From assembly GCF_021398735.1 (NCBI RefSeq), contig NZ_CP090349.1:2551001-2615000 (forward strand): DNA of 64,000 nucleotides, given 5' to 3'. Origin of the DNA: Methylobacterium oryzae. GTDB taxonomy: Bacteria; Pseudomonadota; Alphaproteobacteria; Rhizobiales; Beijerinckiaceae. The position numbers and the translations under genes are program-made. Below the pieces are notes generated by a model. It had not been told where the DNA came from, searched no databases, and saw nothing but the letters and a program-made list of their open reading frames with translations. Of this stretch, positions 9,044-18,081 are shown piece by piece (position 1 is the first letter of the stretch; the number at the start of each line of letters is the position of its first letter).

Positions 9044-9079
9044 CGGCGGCCCTGCGACCACGCGGGCCGCCGTTTTCAT
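9044..9079 (+). terminator. Attenuator-like hairpin between rplO and secY
   Basis: CGGCGGCCC-t-GCG (9044-9056) pairs with CGC-GGGCCGCCG (9061-9072) around ACCA, leaving one bulged T, and is followed by TTTTCATTT. This is one of the few hairpins here with a T-rich tail. It could lower transcription into secY relative to the ribosomal genes, or end the transcript. Confidence 0.6.
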
Positions 9080-9127
9080 TTCATCCGGGCGCCGGTCGCC
9101 CGGCGACACTTCCAGGACGCGACGCTT

Positions 9128-10474
9128 ATGGCCTCAGCCGCCGAGCAGCTTGCCGCCAATCTCAATTTCGGTGCGATCGCGAAGGCCGATGAGCTGAAGA
9201 AGCGCATCTGGTTCACGCTCGGCGCCCTCGTGGTGTTCCGGCTGGGCACGTACATCCCGATCCCCGGCATCGATCCGGAGCAGTTCGCCCGGAACTTCCA
9301 GCAGCAGGCGGGCGGCGTGCTGGGCCTGTTCAACATGTTCTCGGGCGGCGCCGTGGAGCGCATGGCGATCTTCGCCCTGAACATCATGCCCTACATCTCG
9401 GCCTCGATCATCGTGCAGCTCCTGACCTCGGTGATCCCGAGCCTGGAAGCGCTCAAGAAGGAGGGCGAGTCGGGCCGCAAGGTCATCAACCAGTACACCC
9501 GCTACCTGACGGTGGTGCTGGCGCTGGTTCAGTCCTGGGGCATCGCCATCGGCCTCCAGGGCTCCTCGGCCGCCATCGATCCGGGGCCGTTCTTCCTGGC
9601 CTCGACGGTGATCACCCTGACGGGCGGAACCCTGTTCCTGATGTGGCTCGGCGAGCAGATCACCTCGCGCGGCATCGGCAACGGCTCGTCGCTGATCATC
9701 TTCGCCGGCATCGTGGCCCACCTGCCGGTGGCGATCGCGGGCGCGCTCGAGCTCGGCCGCACCGGCGCCCTGTCCCCGGCGATCATCCTGGGCGTCGGCG
9801 TCGCCGCCGTCGCGCTCGTCTACTTCATCGTGTTCATGGAGCGCGCCCAGCGCCGGCTCCTGATCAACTACCCGAAGCGCCAGGTCGGCAACCGCATGTA
9901 CGAGGGTCAGACCTCGTTCCTGCCGCTCAAGCTCAACACCTCGGGCGTGATCCCGCCGATCTTCGCCTCGTCGCTACTGCTGCTGCCGGCGACCGCCGCG
10001 AGCTTCTCGGCCAACGGGGGCGCCACGGGCTGGCTCGGCACGGTCACGGCCTATCTCGGCCACGGCACCCCGCTGTTCATGGTGCTCTACGCGGCGCTGA
10101 TCATCTTCTTCACGTTCTTCTACACCGCAGTCGTCTTCAATCCGCAGGAGACGGCCGACAATCTGAAGAAGCATGGCGGCTTCATCCCGGGCATCCGGCC
10201 GGGCGAGCGCACCGCGGCCTTCATCGACAAGGTGCTGACTCGCATCACGGTGATCGGCGCCCTGTACCTGACCCTCGTGTGCCTCTGCCCGGAGATCCTG
10301 TCGTCCTACGCCGCGGCCAGCCTCGGCTTCGGCGGCACGTCCCTGCTCATCGTGGTCTCGGTCACGATGGACACGGTGGCGCAGGTCCACGGGCACCTGA
10401 TGGCCCATCAGTACGAGGGCCTCGTGAAGAAGGCCAAGCTGCGTGGCGCGTCGACCACGCAACGGCGGCGCTGA
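9128..10474 (+). CDS. secY: Protein translocase subunit SecY
   Basis: SecY, 448 aa, forms the protein-conducting channel of the Sec translocon with SecE and SecG. Ten hydrophobic segments can be followed. Family signatures include GTYIPIPGIDPEQF near residue 40, the segment FNMFSGGAVERMAIFALNIMPYISASI, GIGNGSSLIIFAGI, and the cytoplasmic loop IPGIRPGERTAAFID. The ATG at 9128 gives the normal length. It follows the spc ribosomal genes and precedes adk, as in most bacteria. Confidence 0.97.
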   Translation: MASAAEQLAANLNFGAIAKADELKKRIWFTLGALVVFRLGTYIPIPGIDPEQFARNFQQQAGGVLGLFNMFSGGAVERMAIFALNIMPYISASIIVQLLTSVIPSLEALKKEGESGRKVINQYTRYLTVVLALVQSWGIAIGLQGSSAAIDPGPFFLASTVITLTGGTLFLMWLGEQITSRGIGNGSSLIIFAGIVAHLPVAIAGALELGRTGALSPAIILGVGVAAVALVYFIVFMERAQRRLLINYPKRQVGNRMYEGQTSFLPLKLNTSGVIPPIFASSLLLLPATAASFSANGGATGWLGTVTAYLGHGTPLFMVLYAALIIFFTFFYTAVVFNPQETADNLKKHGGFIPGIRPGERTAAFIDKVLTRITVIGALYLTLVCLCPEILSSYAAASLGFGGTSLLIVVSVTMDTVAQVHGHLMAHQYEGLVKKAKLRGASTTQRRR

Positions 10475-10644
10475 GCCTGCTACAGAGGCGGCCGGACTCC
10501 GAGGACGCTCCCGCCTCTGGCCCAAAGGTCTGGATGCCTCACCGGCCCGGACCGGCTAGAAAACCCCGAACCCGGCGATGCCAGGGAGGCTTCGCCACCA
10601 CGGCTTGTGCCCACTGAGAGAGTGGGCCGAACGAGGACAACGCC

Positions 10645-11247
10645 ATGCGCATCATTCTGCTCGGGCCGCCCGGTGCGGGGAAGGGGACGCAATCCGAGCG
10701 GATCGTACAGCGCTTCGGCATCCCGCAGCTGTCGACGGGGGACATGCTGCGCGCCGCAGTGGCCGCCGGCACGCCGGTCGGCCTCGAGGCCAAGGCGGTG
10801 ATGGAATCCGGCGGTCTCGTCTCAGACCGGATCGTGGTCGGCATCGTCGCCGACCGGATCGAGGAGCCGGATGCCCGCCGCGGCTTCATCCTCGACGGCT
10901 TCCCGCGCACGGTCGCACAGGCGGAAGCGCTCAGCGAGATGCTGGCGAGCAAGGGCTTGAGCCTCTCCGCCGTCATCGAGCTGAAGGTCGACGAGAACGC
11001 CCTAGTCGGCCGCATCGAGAAGCGCGCCGCCGAGACCCTGGCCCGCGGCCAGGCCGTGCGGAAGGACGACACCCCCGAGGTGTTCAAGCAGCGGCTTGAG
11101 GCATACCGCGCCCAGACGGCGCCCCTCTCCGCCTATTACGCGCAGAAGGGCATGCTGGAGACCATCGACGGCATGCAGCCGATCGACAAGGTCACGGCCG
11201 ACCTGATGGCGACACTGGAGCCGCACGAGGAGCGCGTCGCCTCCTGA
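10645..11247 (+). CDS. adk: Adenylate kinase
   Basis: Adenylate kinase, 200 aa, interconverts AMP + ATP and 2 ADP in the cytoplasm. The P-loop [10 protein letters not shown] is at residues 7-16, the AMP-binding [10 protein letters not shown] at about 30-39, and the lid-hinge DGFPRT at about 84-89. The short (lid-less) form is usual in alphaproteobacteria. It follows secY by 170 bp. A 10-bp stem-loop follows the stop. Confidence 0.97.
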   Translation: MRIILLGPPGAGKGTQSERIVQRFGIPQLSTGDMLRAAVAAGTPVGLEAKAVMESGGLVSDRIVVGIVADRIEEPDARRGFILDGFPRTVAQAEALSEMLASKGLSLSAVIELKVDENALVGRIEKRAAETLARGQAVRKDDTPEVFKQRLEAYRAQTAPLSAYYAQKGMLETIDGMQPIDKVTADLMATLEPHEERVAS

Positions 11248-11257
11248 GGGCGATCGC

Positions 11258-11286
11258 GGCGCGCTGACCGGCCGTTTCAGCGCGCC
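11258..11286 (+). terminator. Stem-loop after adk
   Basis: GGCGCGCTGA (11258-11267) pairs perfectly with TCAGCGCGCC (11277-11286) around a 9-nt loop. It starts 10 bp after the adk stop. No T tract follows, so it is a probable, not certain, terminator. It would uncouple adk from rpsM. Confidence 0.55.
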
Positions 11287-11342
11287 CGTGAACCCGGCGG
11301 TGTCCCTGGGGGTTATGGGGCGGGTCCACGATCGGAAACGCC

Positions 11343-11573
11343 ATGACCGTCCGCCTCCTCGCCACCGCCTCCCTCCTGCTCGCGGTGGCCCTCCCGCCGC
11401 TGCCGGCCTTCGCGCAGAGTCCGGCCCAGTCCTTCGTGTACGGCCAGAAACGGTTCCGCAACGCCTGCCGGCCGCCGCTGAAGTATCTGGCGGGGACTTG
11501 CGCCCGCCGCTGCCCGGCGGGCTACCAGGACATGGGCCGCACTTGCCGGCTGCGGAATCAGGGCTTTCGCTGA
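11343..11573 (+). CDS. Small secreted Cys-containing protein, 76 aa
   Basis: The family is not recognised. A clear signal peptide (residues 1 to about 24, MTVRLLATASLLLAVALPPL then PAFA-Q) is followed by a basic mature part with four cysteines (NAC, GTC, RRC, RTC) that could form two disulfides in the periplasm. The pattern CPAGYQDMGRTCR resembles short Cys-rich repeats in secreted proteins. It lies between adk and rpsM, where ribosomal operons normally have no such gene. Confidence 0.65.
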   Translation: MTVRLLATASLLLAVALPPLPAFAQSPAQSFVYGQKRFRNACRPPLKYLAGTCARRCPAGYQDMGRTCRLRNQGFR

Positions 11574-11605
11574 GGCGCGGGCGGGCCGCCCGTCGGGGGC
11601 GTTGC

Positions 11606-11962
11606 TCAGATCCGGCCCTCCCTGCGGAGGCTGCCGAAGAAATTGACGACGTCCATCTGGAGCGACCGGTGGCCGAACAGCCGGAGCGGGTAGCCCTCCG
11701 CGGTGCCGTCGCGCAGCTCGATCATCGCCGTCATCGTGTTGTAGCGGAACACCATGCGGCGACCGGCGAAGGTCGCCCAGAGCAGGGGCGGACCGCCATC
11801 CGCGTCCTGCAGCGCGACCGAGCCAGGCTCCGCCTCGGCGAGAACGCCGCCGATCACCGCCAGCGTCACCGGCATGACCTCCTCCAGGGTCTCCTCGGCG
11901 GCGCGCAGCACCGAATCGGCGAAGGCCCGCAGGGTCGCGCCGTCGCTCGTCAGAACCGCCAT
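11606..11962 (-). CDS. Hypothetical protein, 118 aa
   Basis: Not recognised. It is a soluble-looking protein with an N-terminal helix (LRAFADSVLRAAEETLEEV) and a strand-rich second half containing GGPPLLWATFAGRRMVFRYNT. The start at 11962 is preferred over a longer frame because GAGGAG lies just upstream. It faces the opposite way to the ribosomal genes on both sides and converges on the small secreted gene, leaving only 32 bp between them. Confidence 0.55.
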   Translation of the reverse strand: MAVLTSDGATLRAFADSVLRAAEETLEEVMPVTLAVIGGVLAEAEPGSVALQDADGGPPLLWATFAGRRMVFRYNTMTAMIELRDGTAEGYPLRLFGHRSLQMDVVNFFGSLRREGRI

Positions 11963-12212
11963 CTCCGCTCCTCGATCAGATCCCAGGGCGCCCCGACGCG
12001 CGCGTGACGGGGCGAGGCCGTGCCGACCCGTCGTTGACAACGGGCCGCCCGCGCGCTAGCAGGCCCTCCTTCGTCCAACCGAACGATGGTCCGAGGTGCC
12101 CTGTCCAGGGCCGCCCGCGGGCCGCGTCGTCGTTTCACGTGCGCAGGGGCCGGCCTCCACCGGACGCGCGCGACAGCGGCCCGGATCCCCGGGTCCCATA
12201 TGGAGAGTGATC

Positions 12213-12581
12213 GTGGCCCGTATCGCAGGCGTCAACATCCCGACCAACAAGCGCGTCGTCATCGCGCTCCAGTACATCCACGGCATCGGCGCCAAGAAGG
12301 CCGAGGAAATCACCCAGAAGGTGAACATCCCTGCCGAGCGTCGCGTCAACCAGCTGACCGACGCCGAGGTTCTGTCGATCCGCGAGACGATCGATCGCGA
12401 CTATCTCGTCGAGGGCGACCTGCGCCGCGAAGTCTCGATGAACATCAAGCGCCTGATGGATCTCGGCGCCTATCGCGGTCTGCGTCACCGCAAGCAGCTG
12501 CCGGTCCGCGGCCAGCGCACCCACACCAACGCCCGCACCCGCAAGGGCAAGGCGAAGCCGATCGCCGGCAAGAAGAAGTAA
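12213..12581 (+). CDS. rpsM: 30S ribosomal protein S13
   Basis: S13, 122 aa, in the head of the 30S subunit near the P-site t[23 protein letters not shown] at the start and [20 protein letters not shown] near the end are diagnostic. The start is the GTG at 12213 with GGAGAG upstream. It heads the alpha operon, here separated from adk by about 960 bp holding two unrelated small genes. Confidence 0.97.
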   Translation: MARIAGVNIPTNKRVVIALQYIHGIGAKKAEEITQKVNIPAERRVNQLTDAEVLSIRETIDRDYLVEGDLRREVSMNIKRLMDLGAYRGLRHRKQLPVRGQRTHTNARTRKGKAKPIAGKKK

Positions 12582-12594
12582 GTTTTTGGAACTG

Positions 12595-12619
12595 GGAGGC
12601 CGTGCTCCGCTCGGCCTCC
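12595..12619 (+). other. Stem-loop in the rpsM-rpsK spacer
   Basis: GGAGGCCG (12595-12602) pairs with CGGCCTCC (12612-12619) around a 9-nt loop. It lies 14 bp after the rpsM stop in an unusually long (173 bp) spacer for these two genes. It may be an attenuator or processing site; no T tract follows. Confidence 0.45.
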
Positions 12620-12754
12620 TTCCCGTCGCGCCAGGTATCCCGCAACGGGTCCGGCGCCGGCTCGACCGCCCTGCACGGGTGCTCCGGCCAAGTCCCAAAA
12701 AGAATCCCGAGCGCCTGGTGTTACGGGCGTGCCTGAAGGAAGAGTGAGACCAGA

Positions 12755-13144
12755 ATGGCTAAGGAACCGCAACGCGTCCGCCGCCGCGAGCGCAAGAACA
12801 TCGTGTCGGGCGTCGCCCACGTGAACGCCTCGTTCAACAACACGATGATCACCATCACGGACGCGCAGGGCAACACGATCTCGTGGTCGTCCGCCGGTGC
12901 GATGGGCTTCAAGGGTTCGCGCAAGTCGACCCCGTACGCCGCCCAGGTCGCCGCAGAGGATGCTGGCCGCAAGGCCGCCGAGCACGGCATGCGCACCCTC
13001 GAGGTCGAGGTGTCGGGTCCGGGTTCGGGCCGCGAGTCGGCGCTCCGCGCCCTGCAGGCCGCGGGCTTCACGGTGACCTCGATCCGCGACGTCACCTCGA
13101 TCCCGCACAACGGCTGCCGGCCGCGCAAGCGCCGCCGCGTCTGA
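12755..13144 (+). CDS. rpsK: 30S ribosomal protein S11
   Basis: S11, 129 aa, in the 30S platform near the mRNA exit. The stretches [20 protein letters not shown] and [20 protein letters not shown], and the C-terminal [17 protein letters not shown], are diagnostic. The ATG at 12755 follows GGAAGAG. It is followed by a non-ribosomal hydrolase gene before rpoA. Confidence 0.98.
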   Translation: MAKEPQRVRRRERKNIVSGVAHVNASFNNTMITITDAQGNTISWSSAGAMGFKGSRKSTPYAAQVAAEDAGRKAAEHGMRTLEVEVSGPGSGRESALRALQAAGFTVTSIRDVTSIPHNGCRPRKRRRV

Positions 13145-13169
13145 TCGAAGCCTCTTGACGGAGAAGTTC

Positions 13170-14042
13170 ATGACGGGATCGAAGCCGCTTCCGGGCGTGC
13201 TGCGTTGGAACCTCGGGGACCTCACGGTCACCGCGCTCAATGACGGCTGGTTTCAGGCCAGCCTCGATCTCGTCACGGGCATCTCCAAGGAGGAGGCCGG
13301 GCGGCTCCAAGTGGCGGGTTTCCGCACGGAGCAGCCCAAGATCACGCTGAACGCCTTCCTGATCACGGGTCCGGGCCTCAAGCCGACCCTGATCGACACG
13401 GGCTACGGCGACCTCGCCCCGGCACCGACCCTGGGTCGCGCCGGTGCAGCGCTCGCGCTGACCGGCGTCGCGCCGGAGGAGATCGGCACGGTGCTGGTCA
13501 GTCACCTGCACCCCGACCATGTCGGCGGTCTCGTGAAGGACGGCGCGGCGCGCTACCCGAACGCCGAGATCGTGCTGCACGCCGACGAGGCGGCGCACTG
13601 GCTTCCGGACGAGGCCCTGGCCAAGGCGCCGGAGGCCGCGAAGCCCTACTTCGAGGGCGCCCGCAAGTCCCTGGCTCCCTACGCCGGCAAGGTGCGCGAG
13701 CACCGCGGCGGCGAGGTCCTTCCGGGGATCACGGCGGTCCCTCTTCCCGGCCACACGCCGGGCCATTGCGGTTTCCGCATCGTCTCCGGTGGACAGGCGC
13801 TGATGATGTGGACCGACGTGGTGCACCTGCCGGCGATCCAGTTCAAGAACCCGGAGGCCGGCGTCGGCTTCGACGTCGACGGCGACCAAGCGCGGGAGAC
13901 GCGCAAGCGGATCCTGGACGAGGTGGCCCGCGAGCGCACGCTCATCGCCGGCGGCCATCTCGAGTTCCCGGCGCTCGGCTACGTGGATCGGGATGGGGCT
14001 GGCTACAGCTTCGTGCCGGTGCTGTGGGTCGGCGGCGAGTAA
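13170..14042 (+). CDS. Metallo-beta-lactamase-fold hydrolase
   Basis: A 290-aa cytoplasmic MBL-fold hydrolase. The metal-binding HxHxDH motif is seen as [10 protein letters not shown] near residue 112, with further ligands in [11 protein letters not shown], in MWTDVVHL and in AGGHLEF. The substrate is not evident; relatives include quorum-quenching lactonases and other thioester or phosphoester hydrolases. ATG at 13170 has GGAG six bases upstream. It lies 25 bp after rpsK and 109 bp before rpoA on the same strand, so it is probably co-transcribed with the alpha operon. Confidence 0.85.
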   Translation: MTGSKPLPGVLRWNLGDLTVTALNDGWFQASLDLVTGISKEEAGRLQVAGFRTEQPKITLNAFLITGPGLKPTLIDTGYGDLAPAPTLGRAGAALALTGVAPEEIGTVLVSHLHPDHVGGLVKDGAARYPNAEIVLHADEAAHWLPDEALAKAPEAAKPYFEGARKSLAPYAGKVREHRGGEVLPGITAVPLPGHTPGHCGFRIVSGGQALMMWTDVVHLPAIQFKNPEAGVGFDVDGDQARETRKRILDEVARERTLIAGGHLEFPALGYVDRDGAGYSFVPVLWVGGE

Positions 14043-14151
14043 CGGCGGATACGGATTTCAGGGACCGTTCGGGGCGCCAGGGGGCGGCACCGAGTGGCCG
14101 AAGCGCGGGGACGGGCGTCGCGGATCCCGGGCAAGGACGAGAGGTAGGATC

Positions 14152-15171
14152 GTGGTCATTCAGAAGAATTGGCAGGAACTGATCAAGCCGAACAAGCTGC
14201 AGGTCACGACCGGCGACGACCCGAAGCGGGTCGCCACGGTCGTCGCCGAGCCGCTCGAGCGCGGCTTCGGCACGACGCTGGGCAACGCCCTGCGCCGCGT
14301 GCTCCTGTCGTCGCTCCAGGGCGCGGCCGTGACCTCGGTGCAGATCGACGGCGTGCTGCACGAGTTCTCGTCGATCCCGGGCGTGCGCGAGGACGTCACC
14401 GACATCGTCCTCAACATCAAGACCATCGCGATCCGCTCGCAGACCGACGCGCCCAAGCGCATGACCCTGCGCAAGACCGGCCCGGGCCTCGTCACCGCCG
14501 GTGACATCGGCACGGTCGGCGACATCCAGATCCTGAACCCCGACCTCGTGATCTGCACCCTCGACGACGGCGCCGAGATCCGCATGGAGTTCACGGTCGC
14601 AACCGGCAAGGGCTACGTCCCGGCCGAGCGCAACCGTCCCGAGGACGCGCCGATCGGCCTGATCCCGGTCGACTCGCTGTTCTCGCCGGTCACCAAGGTC
14701 AGCTACCGCGTCGAGACGACCCGCGAGGGCCAGGATCTCGACAAGGACAAGCTGACCATGACGGTCGAGACCAACGGCGCGGTCTCTCCGGAGGACGCGC
14801 TCGCCTACGCGGCGCGCATCATCCAGGACCAGCTGCAGGTCTTCGTGAACTTCGAGGATCCGCGCAAGGAAGAGGCCGCGCCGCTCGCGCCGCAGCTTCC
14901 TTTCAACCCGGCGCTGCTCAAGAAGGTCGACGAGCTGGAGCTGTCGGTCCGCTCGGCGAACTGCCTGAAGAACGACAACATTGTCTACATCGGCGACCTC
15001 ATCCAGAAGTCCGAGGGCGAGATGCTGCGGACCCCGAACTTCGGCCGCAAGTCGCTCAACGAGATCAAGGAAGTGCTCGCCGGCATGGGCCTGCATCTCG
15101 GCATGGACATCCCCGGCTGGCCGCCGGAGAACATCGAGGATCTCGCCAAGCGCTTCGAGGAACACTACTGA
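14152..15171 (+). CDS. rpoA: DNA-directed RNA polymerase subunit alpha
   Basis: RpoA, 339 aa, scaffold for RNA polymerase assembly and target for activators. The N-terminal domain has [20 protein letters not shown] at about residues 30-49 and [14 protein letters not shown]. The C-terminal domain has [20 protein letters not shown] and the helix-turn [20 protein letters not shown]. The start is the GTG at 14152 with GAGG seven bases upstream; the in-frame upstream extension has no family similarity. It precedes rplQ as usual. Confidence 0.98.
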   Translation: MVIQKNWQELIKPNKLQVTTGDDPKRVATVVAEPLERGFGTTLGNALRRVLLSSLQGAAVTSVQIDGVLHEFSSIPGVREDVTDIVLNIKTIAIRSQTDAPKRMTLRKTGPGLVTAGDIGTVGDIQILNPDLVICTLDDGAEIRMEFTVATGKGYVPAERNRPEDAPIGLIPVDSLFSPVTKVSYRVETTREGQDLDKDKLTMTVETNGAVSPEDALAYAARIIQDQLQVFVNFEDPRKEEAAPLAPQLPFNPALLKKVDELELSVRSANCLKNDNIVYIGDLIQKSEGEMLRTPNFGRKSLNEIKEVLAGMGLHLGMDIPGWPPENIEDLAKRFEEHY

Positions 15172-15192
15172 GAGGCGAAGCCGCCTCGAGCT

Positions 15193-15225
15193 GAACCGGG
15201 CGGCGCCGCACCGCGCCGCCGGTTC
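15193..15225 (+). terminator. Stem-loop between rpoA and rplQ
   Basis: GAACCGGGCGGCGC (15193-15206) pairs with GCGCCGCCGGTTC (15213-15225) with a single bulged base. It starts 21 bp after the rpoA stop. No T tract follows. It may reduce readthrough into rplQ, which lies 200 bp further on. Confidence 0.5.
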
Positions 15226-15371
15226 GGCCCATCCAGGCCCGGGACCCGCGGCGACGACGCCAAGTCCCGAACGAATCCCGCCGCGGGGTTACGCGGACAT
15301 CAACCGCCCCGTTCCCGGGGCACCCGGCCGTACCGTGGCACGGCGGCCGAGACGAGAAGGAAGCCAGCACC

Positions 15372-15782
15372 ATGCGTCACGCCTACCGCGGCCGCCGTTT
15401 CAACCGCACCGCCGAGCATCGCAAGGCGATGTTCGCCAATATGTCCGCCGCGCTGATCAAGCACGAGCAGATCATCACCACCCTGCCGAAGGCGAAGGAC
15501 CTGCGTCCGGTCGTCGAGAAGCTGATCACGCTGGGCCGCATCGACAGCGTCCACACCCGCCGCCTCGCCATGGCGCAGCTCCGCGACGCCGACATGGTCA
15601 AGAAGCTCTTCACCGTCCTCGGCCCGCGCTACAAGGGCCGTCCGGGCGGCTACTGCCGGATCATGAAGGCGGGCTTCCGCCAGGGCGACAACGCCCCGCT
15701 CGCGGTGATCGAGTTCGTCGACCGCGACGTCGAGGCTCGCGGAAAGGATTCCGGTCCGAGCCAGGTCTCCGAAGCCGCCTGA
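15372..15782 (+). CDS. rplQ: 50S ribosomal protein L17
   Basis: L17, 136 aa, at the peptide exit side of the 50S subunit. [20 protein letters not shown] at the start and the segment [20 protein letters not shown] are diagnostic. AGGAAG lies before the ATG at 15372. It is the last gene of the alpha operon and is followed by a strong terminator. Confidence 0.98.
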   Translation: MRHAYRGRRFNRTAEHRKAMFANMSAALIKHEQIITTLPKAKDLRPVVEKLITLGRIDSVHTRRLAMAQLRDADMVKKLFTVLGPRYKGRPGGYCRIMKAGFRQGDNAPLAVIEFVDRDVEARGKDSGPSQVSEAA

Positions 15783-15815
15783 TCGGCACGGAGCGCCCCG
15801 TCGCTCCTAGTCTTT

Positions 15816-15850
15816 GAGAAGCCGTCCCGGACCCTCCGGGGCGGCTTCTC
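15816..15850 (+). terminator. Terminator of the alpha operon
   Basis: GAGAAGCCGTCCCGGA (15816-15831) pairs with TCCGGGGCGGCTTCTC (15835-15850), a 16-bp stem with one T-G wobble and a CCC loop. It lies 33 bp after the rplQ stop. The downstream sequence has only a short T run (GCGTTTC). Confidence 0.75.
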
Positions 15851-15896
15851 GCGTTTCGGCTCCTCGCCGCGATCGCCATGACGACGCGCGAACAAC

Positions 15897-15926
15897 AAAA
15901 AAACCCGCCGGCTCGCGCCGACGGGT
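15897..15926 (-). terminator. Rho-independent terminator for leftward transcription
   Basis: Read on the minus strand, ACCCG-t-CGGC, loop GCGA, then GCCG-g-CGGGT is followed by seven T residues. This is the best classical intrinsic terminator in the window. It serves transcripts coming from the chemosensory operon and/or the short ORF at 16025-16111, and faces the alpha operon terminator 46 bp away. Confidence 0.8.
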
Positions 15927-16024
15927 CTGAAGCAGGGTCCACGTCTCGGATGGTCGCGGGAGCTCGCCCTGGCGGCCCGTCTCAGACAGGCCGGGAACTC
16001 GACCGCGCCGCGCTCCGAAAACCC

Positions 16025-16111
16025 CTATCCCTGCCGGGACTCGTCCGGTGGACCGTCCTGGTCGAGATCGTTGTCACGCCTGCGGCGCGGGAAGATGCCG
16101 TGATTGCTCAT
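16025..16111 (-). CDS. Possible 28-residue protein
   Basis: The ATG at 16111-16109 is preceded by AGGAGG with ideal spacing and opens a 28-codon frame, MSNHGIFPRRRRDNDLDQDG then PPDESRQG. The product would be hydrophilic, with a basic RRRR cluster and then an acidic segment. It lies between the last chemosensory kinase gene and the minus-strand terminator. The strong ribosome site argues that it is translated; without homologues this remains an inference. Confidence 0.4.
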   Translation of the reverse strand: MSNHGIFPRRRRDNDLDQDGPPDESRQG

Positions 16112-16134
16112 GGTCCACCTCCTCTTCGTAACCC

Positions 16135-16150
16135 GGGGCCTGCGGGCCCC
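16135..16150 (-). other. Short GC hairpin after the chemosensory operon
   Basis: GGGGCC (16135-16140) pairs with GGCCCC (16145-16150) around TGCG. It lies 45 bp beyond the stop codon of the kinase gene ending at 16195, and just before the ribosome site of the 28-codon ORF. It is too short to call a terminator with confidence. Confidence 0.35.
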
Positions 16151-16194
16151 ACGAGGAGAGAATGAGCCGGCAACCGATTGGTTGCAAGCCCCCG

Positions 16195-18081
16195 TCAGCC
16201 GACGGGTCCGGCTCCGCCGTCAAGCAGCGTGGCGACGCGGGCCGCGAGGTCCGCGGAGCGGAACGGCTTCGTGAGCACCGGCAGGTCGTCGGGGATCTGC
16301 ATCGCCTCGGCATGTCCGGTAAGGATCAGGACCGGCAGGCGCGGATCGCGCTCGCGGATCTCGGCGGCCAGCTCGATGCCGCTCATGCCGGGCATGGCGA
16401 GGTCGGCGACGACGATGTCGTAGCGGTCCGCCTCGAGGAGCCGGAGCGCGGCCTCGCCGTCGCCGGCTTCCGTGGTGCTGTGGCCGAAGCCGGTGAGGAA
16501 CGAGGCCGTCACGTGGCGCACCTGCGAATCGTCGTCGACGATCAGGACGCGGGCCCGCCGGCCGGCGACCGGGACGGTGCCGGCGGCCTCGGGCGCCTGC
16601 TCGGGCGCCTGATCGGCGAAGGGGAGGGCGAGCTCCACGCGGGTGCCCCGACCGACCACGCTGTCGATCGCCAGCCGGCCCTTGGATTGCTGCGCGAGGC
16701 CGAACACCATGGCGAGGCCGAGCCCGGTGCCCTGGCCGACGGCCTTGGTGGTGAAGAACGGCTCGCAGACCCGGCGCAGGATCTCCTCCGGGATGCCGGT
16801 GCCCTCGTCGGTGACGCTGATGCCGAGATAGGTGCCGTCGGCGATCTCGGGATCGCCGCTGATGGCGAGCCGGCGCGTCGCGACCGTGATCGCCCCCCCG
16901 TCCGGCATGGCGTCGCGGGCGTTGATGCAGAGGTTGAGCACGGCGAGTTCGAGCTGGTCCGGATCGACCTGAACCGCCGGCAGTCCGTCCGCGAGGTCGG
17001 TCCGGACCGTCACGAGGCCGCCGAGGCTGCGTCCGAACAGGTCGCTCATCCCGGAGATCAGGGTGTTCACGTCGACGGCGCGCGCCTGGAGGTCGTGGGC
17101 GCGGCTGAAGCTCAGGAGGCGCTTGGTCAGGGACGCCCCGCGCTCGGCGGCGCCGCGGGCGTTCTCGATCAGGCGCTGGACCCGCGGCTGGTCGGCGACC
17201 TTCGGGCCGGCGAGCTCGAGGCTGCCGAGGATCGCGGTCAGCAGGTTGTTGAAATCGTGCGCGATGCCGCCCGCGAGGGTGCCCAGCGCCTGCATCTTGT
17301 CGGACTGGCGCAGGCGCGCCTCCAGGGTCCGCTGCTCGGTCACGTCGCGCTCGATCGTCGCGAGGTGGCTGATCGCCCCGCCCGCGTCGCGGATCGGCAC
17401 CCGCGTCACGTGGCTCCACTGCTCGGCGCCGGTCGGGCCGTCGCTGATCAGGCTCTCGACCACCGCCCCGGACCGGATCGCGGCCGCGTCCGCCGCCGTC
17501 ACGGGCTCGGCCTTCGGGCCGAGAAGTTCGTCCTCACGCCGCCCGAGGCTGGCGGCGACGTCGTGGCCGAGCAGGGCGGCCTTGCGGCCGTTCAGCCGGA
17601 CGAAGCGGCCCTCCGCGTCCTTGAAGCTGATCGCGTCCTGGGCGTGGTCGAGGAGGCCGCGCAGGAGAGCCCGCTCGGTGGCGAGGTCTCGGCCGAGGCG
17701 GTGGCGCTCGAAGGCCTGCCGGACGGTGGAACGGAGCAGGCCCGCGTCCCAGGGCTTGGTGACGTAGCCGACGATGCCGCCGCGGTTGAGGGCGGCGATC
17801 ACCGCGGTGATGTCGGCGTAGCCGGTCAGCAGGATCGCCTGCGCGTCGTGGAAGCTGCGGGCCTCGGCGAGGAGCGCGTCGCCGGTGAGGCCCGGCATCC
17901 GCTGGTCCGAGAGCACGACGGCGATGTCGGGTTCGGCGCGCAGGATCTCCAGCGCCTCGGCCGGGCGCGAGGTCGTCAGAACCCGGTAGGAATCCTCGAA
18001 CAGGTCCTCCAGGGCGATCAGGATGTCCGGCTCGTCGTCGACGGCCAGGATCGTCCCTACACCTGCCGTACCGTCACTCAT
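16195..18081 (-). CDS. Hybrid histidine kinase, REC-PAS-HisKA-HATPase-REC
   Basis: A 628-aa cytoplasmic kinase with no membrane segment. The N-terminal receiver (residues 10-125) has ILAVDDEPD and the phosphoacceptor in VVLSDQRMPGLTG. A PAS domain (about 140-260) follows, then the H box GTLAGGIAHDFNNLLTAILG, the N box LNLCINARDAMPDGG, the G boxes DEGTGIPEE and GTGLGLAMVFGL, and a C-terminal receiver with VLIVDDDSQ and VVADLAMPGMSG. The H box is of the blind-hybrid HisKA type. The start overlaps the previous gene's stop (ATGA). It is the last gene of the chemosensory operon and a likely output or phosphorelay partner of CheA. Confidence 0.9.
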   Translation of the reverse strand: MSDGTAGVGTILAVDDEPDILIALEDLFEDSYRVLTTSRPAEALEILRAEPDIAVVLSDQRMPGLTGDALLAEARSFHDAQAILLTGYADITAVIAALNRGGIVGYVTKPWDAGLLRSTVRQAFERHRLGRDLATERALLRGLLDHAQDAISFKDAEGRFVRLNGRKAALLGHDVAASLGRREDELLGPKAEPVTAADAAAIRSGAVVESLISDGPTGAEQWSHVTRVPIRDAGGAISHLATIERDVTEQRTLEARLRQSDKMQALGTLAGGIAHDFNNLLTAILGSLELAGPKVADQPRVQRLIENARGAAERGASLTKRLLSFSRAHDLQARAVDVNTLISGMSDLFGRSLGGLVTVRTDLADGLPAVQVDPDQLELAVLNLCINARDAMPDGGAITVATRRLAISGDPEIADGTYLGISVTDEGTGIPEEILRRVCEPFFTTKAVGQGTGLGLAMVFGLAQQSKGRLAIDSVVGRGTRVELALPFADQAPEQAPEAAGTVPVAGRRARVLIVDDDSQVRHVTASFLTGFGHSTTEAGDGEAALRLLEADRYDIVVADLAMPGMSGIELAAEIRERDPRLPVLILTGHAEAMQIPDDLPVLTKPFRSADLAARVATLLDGGAGPVG

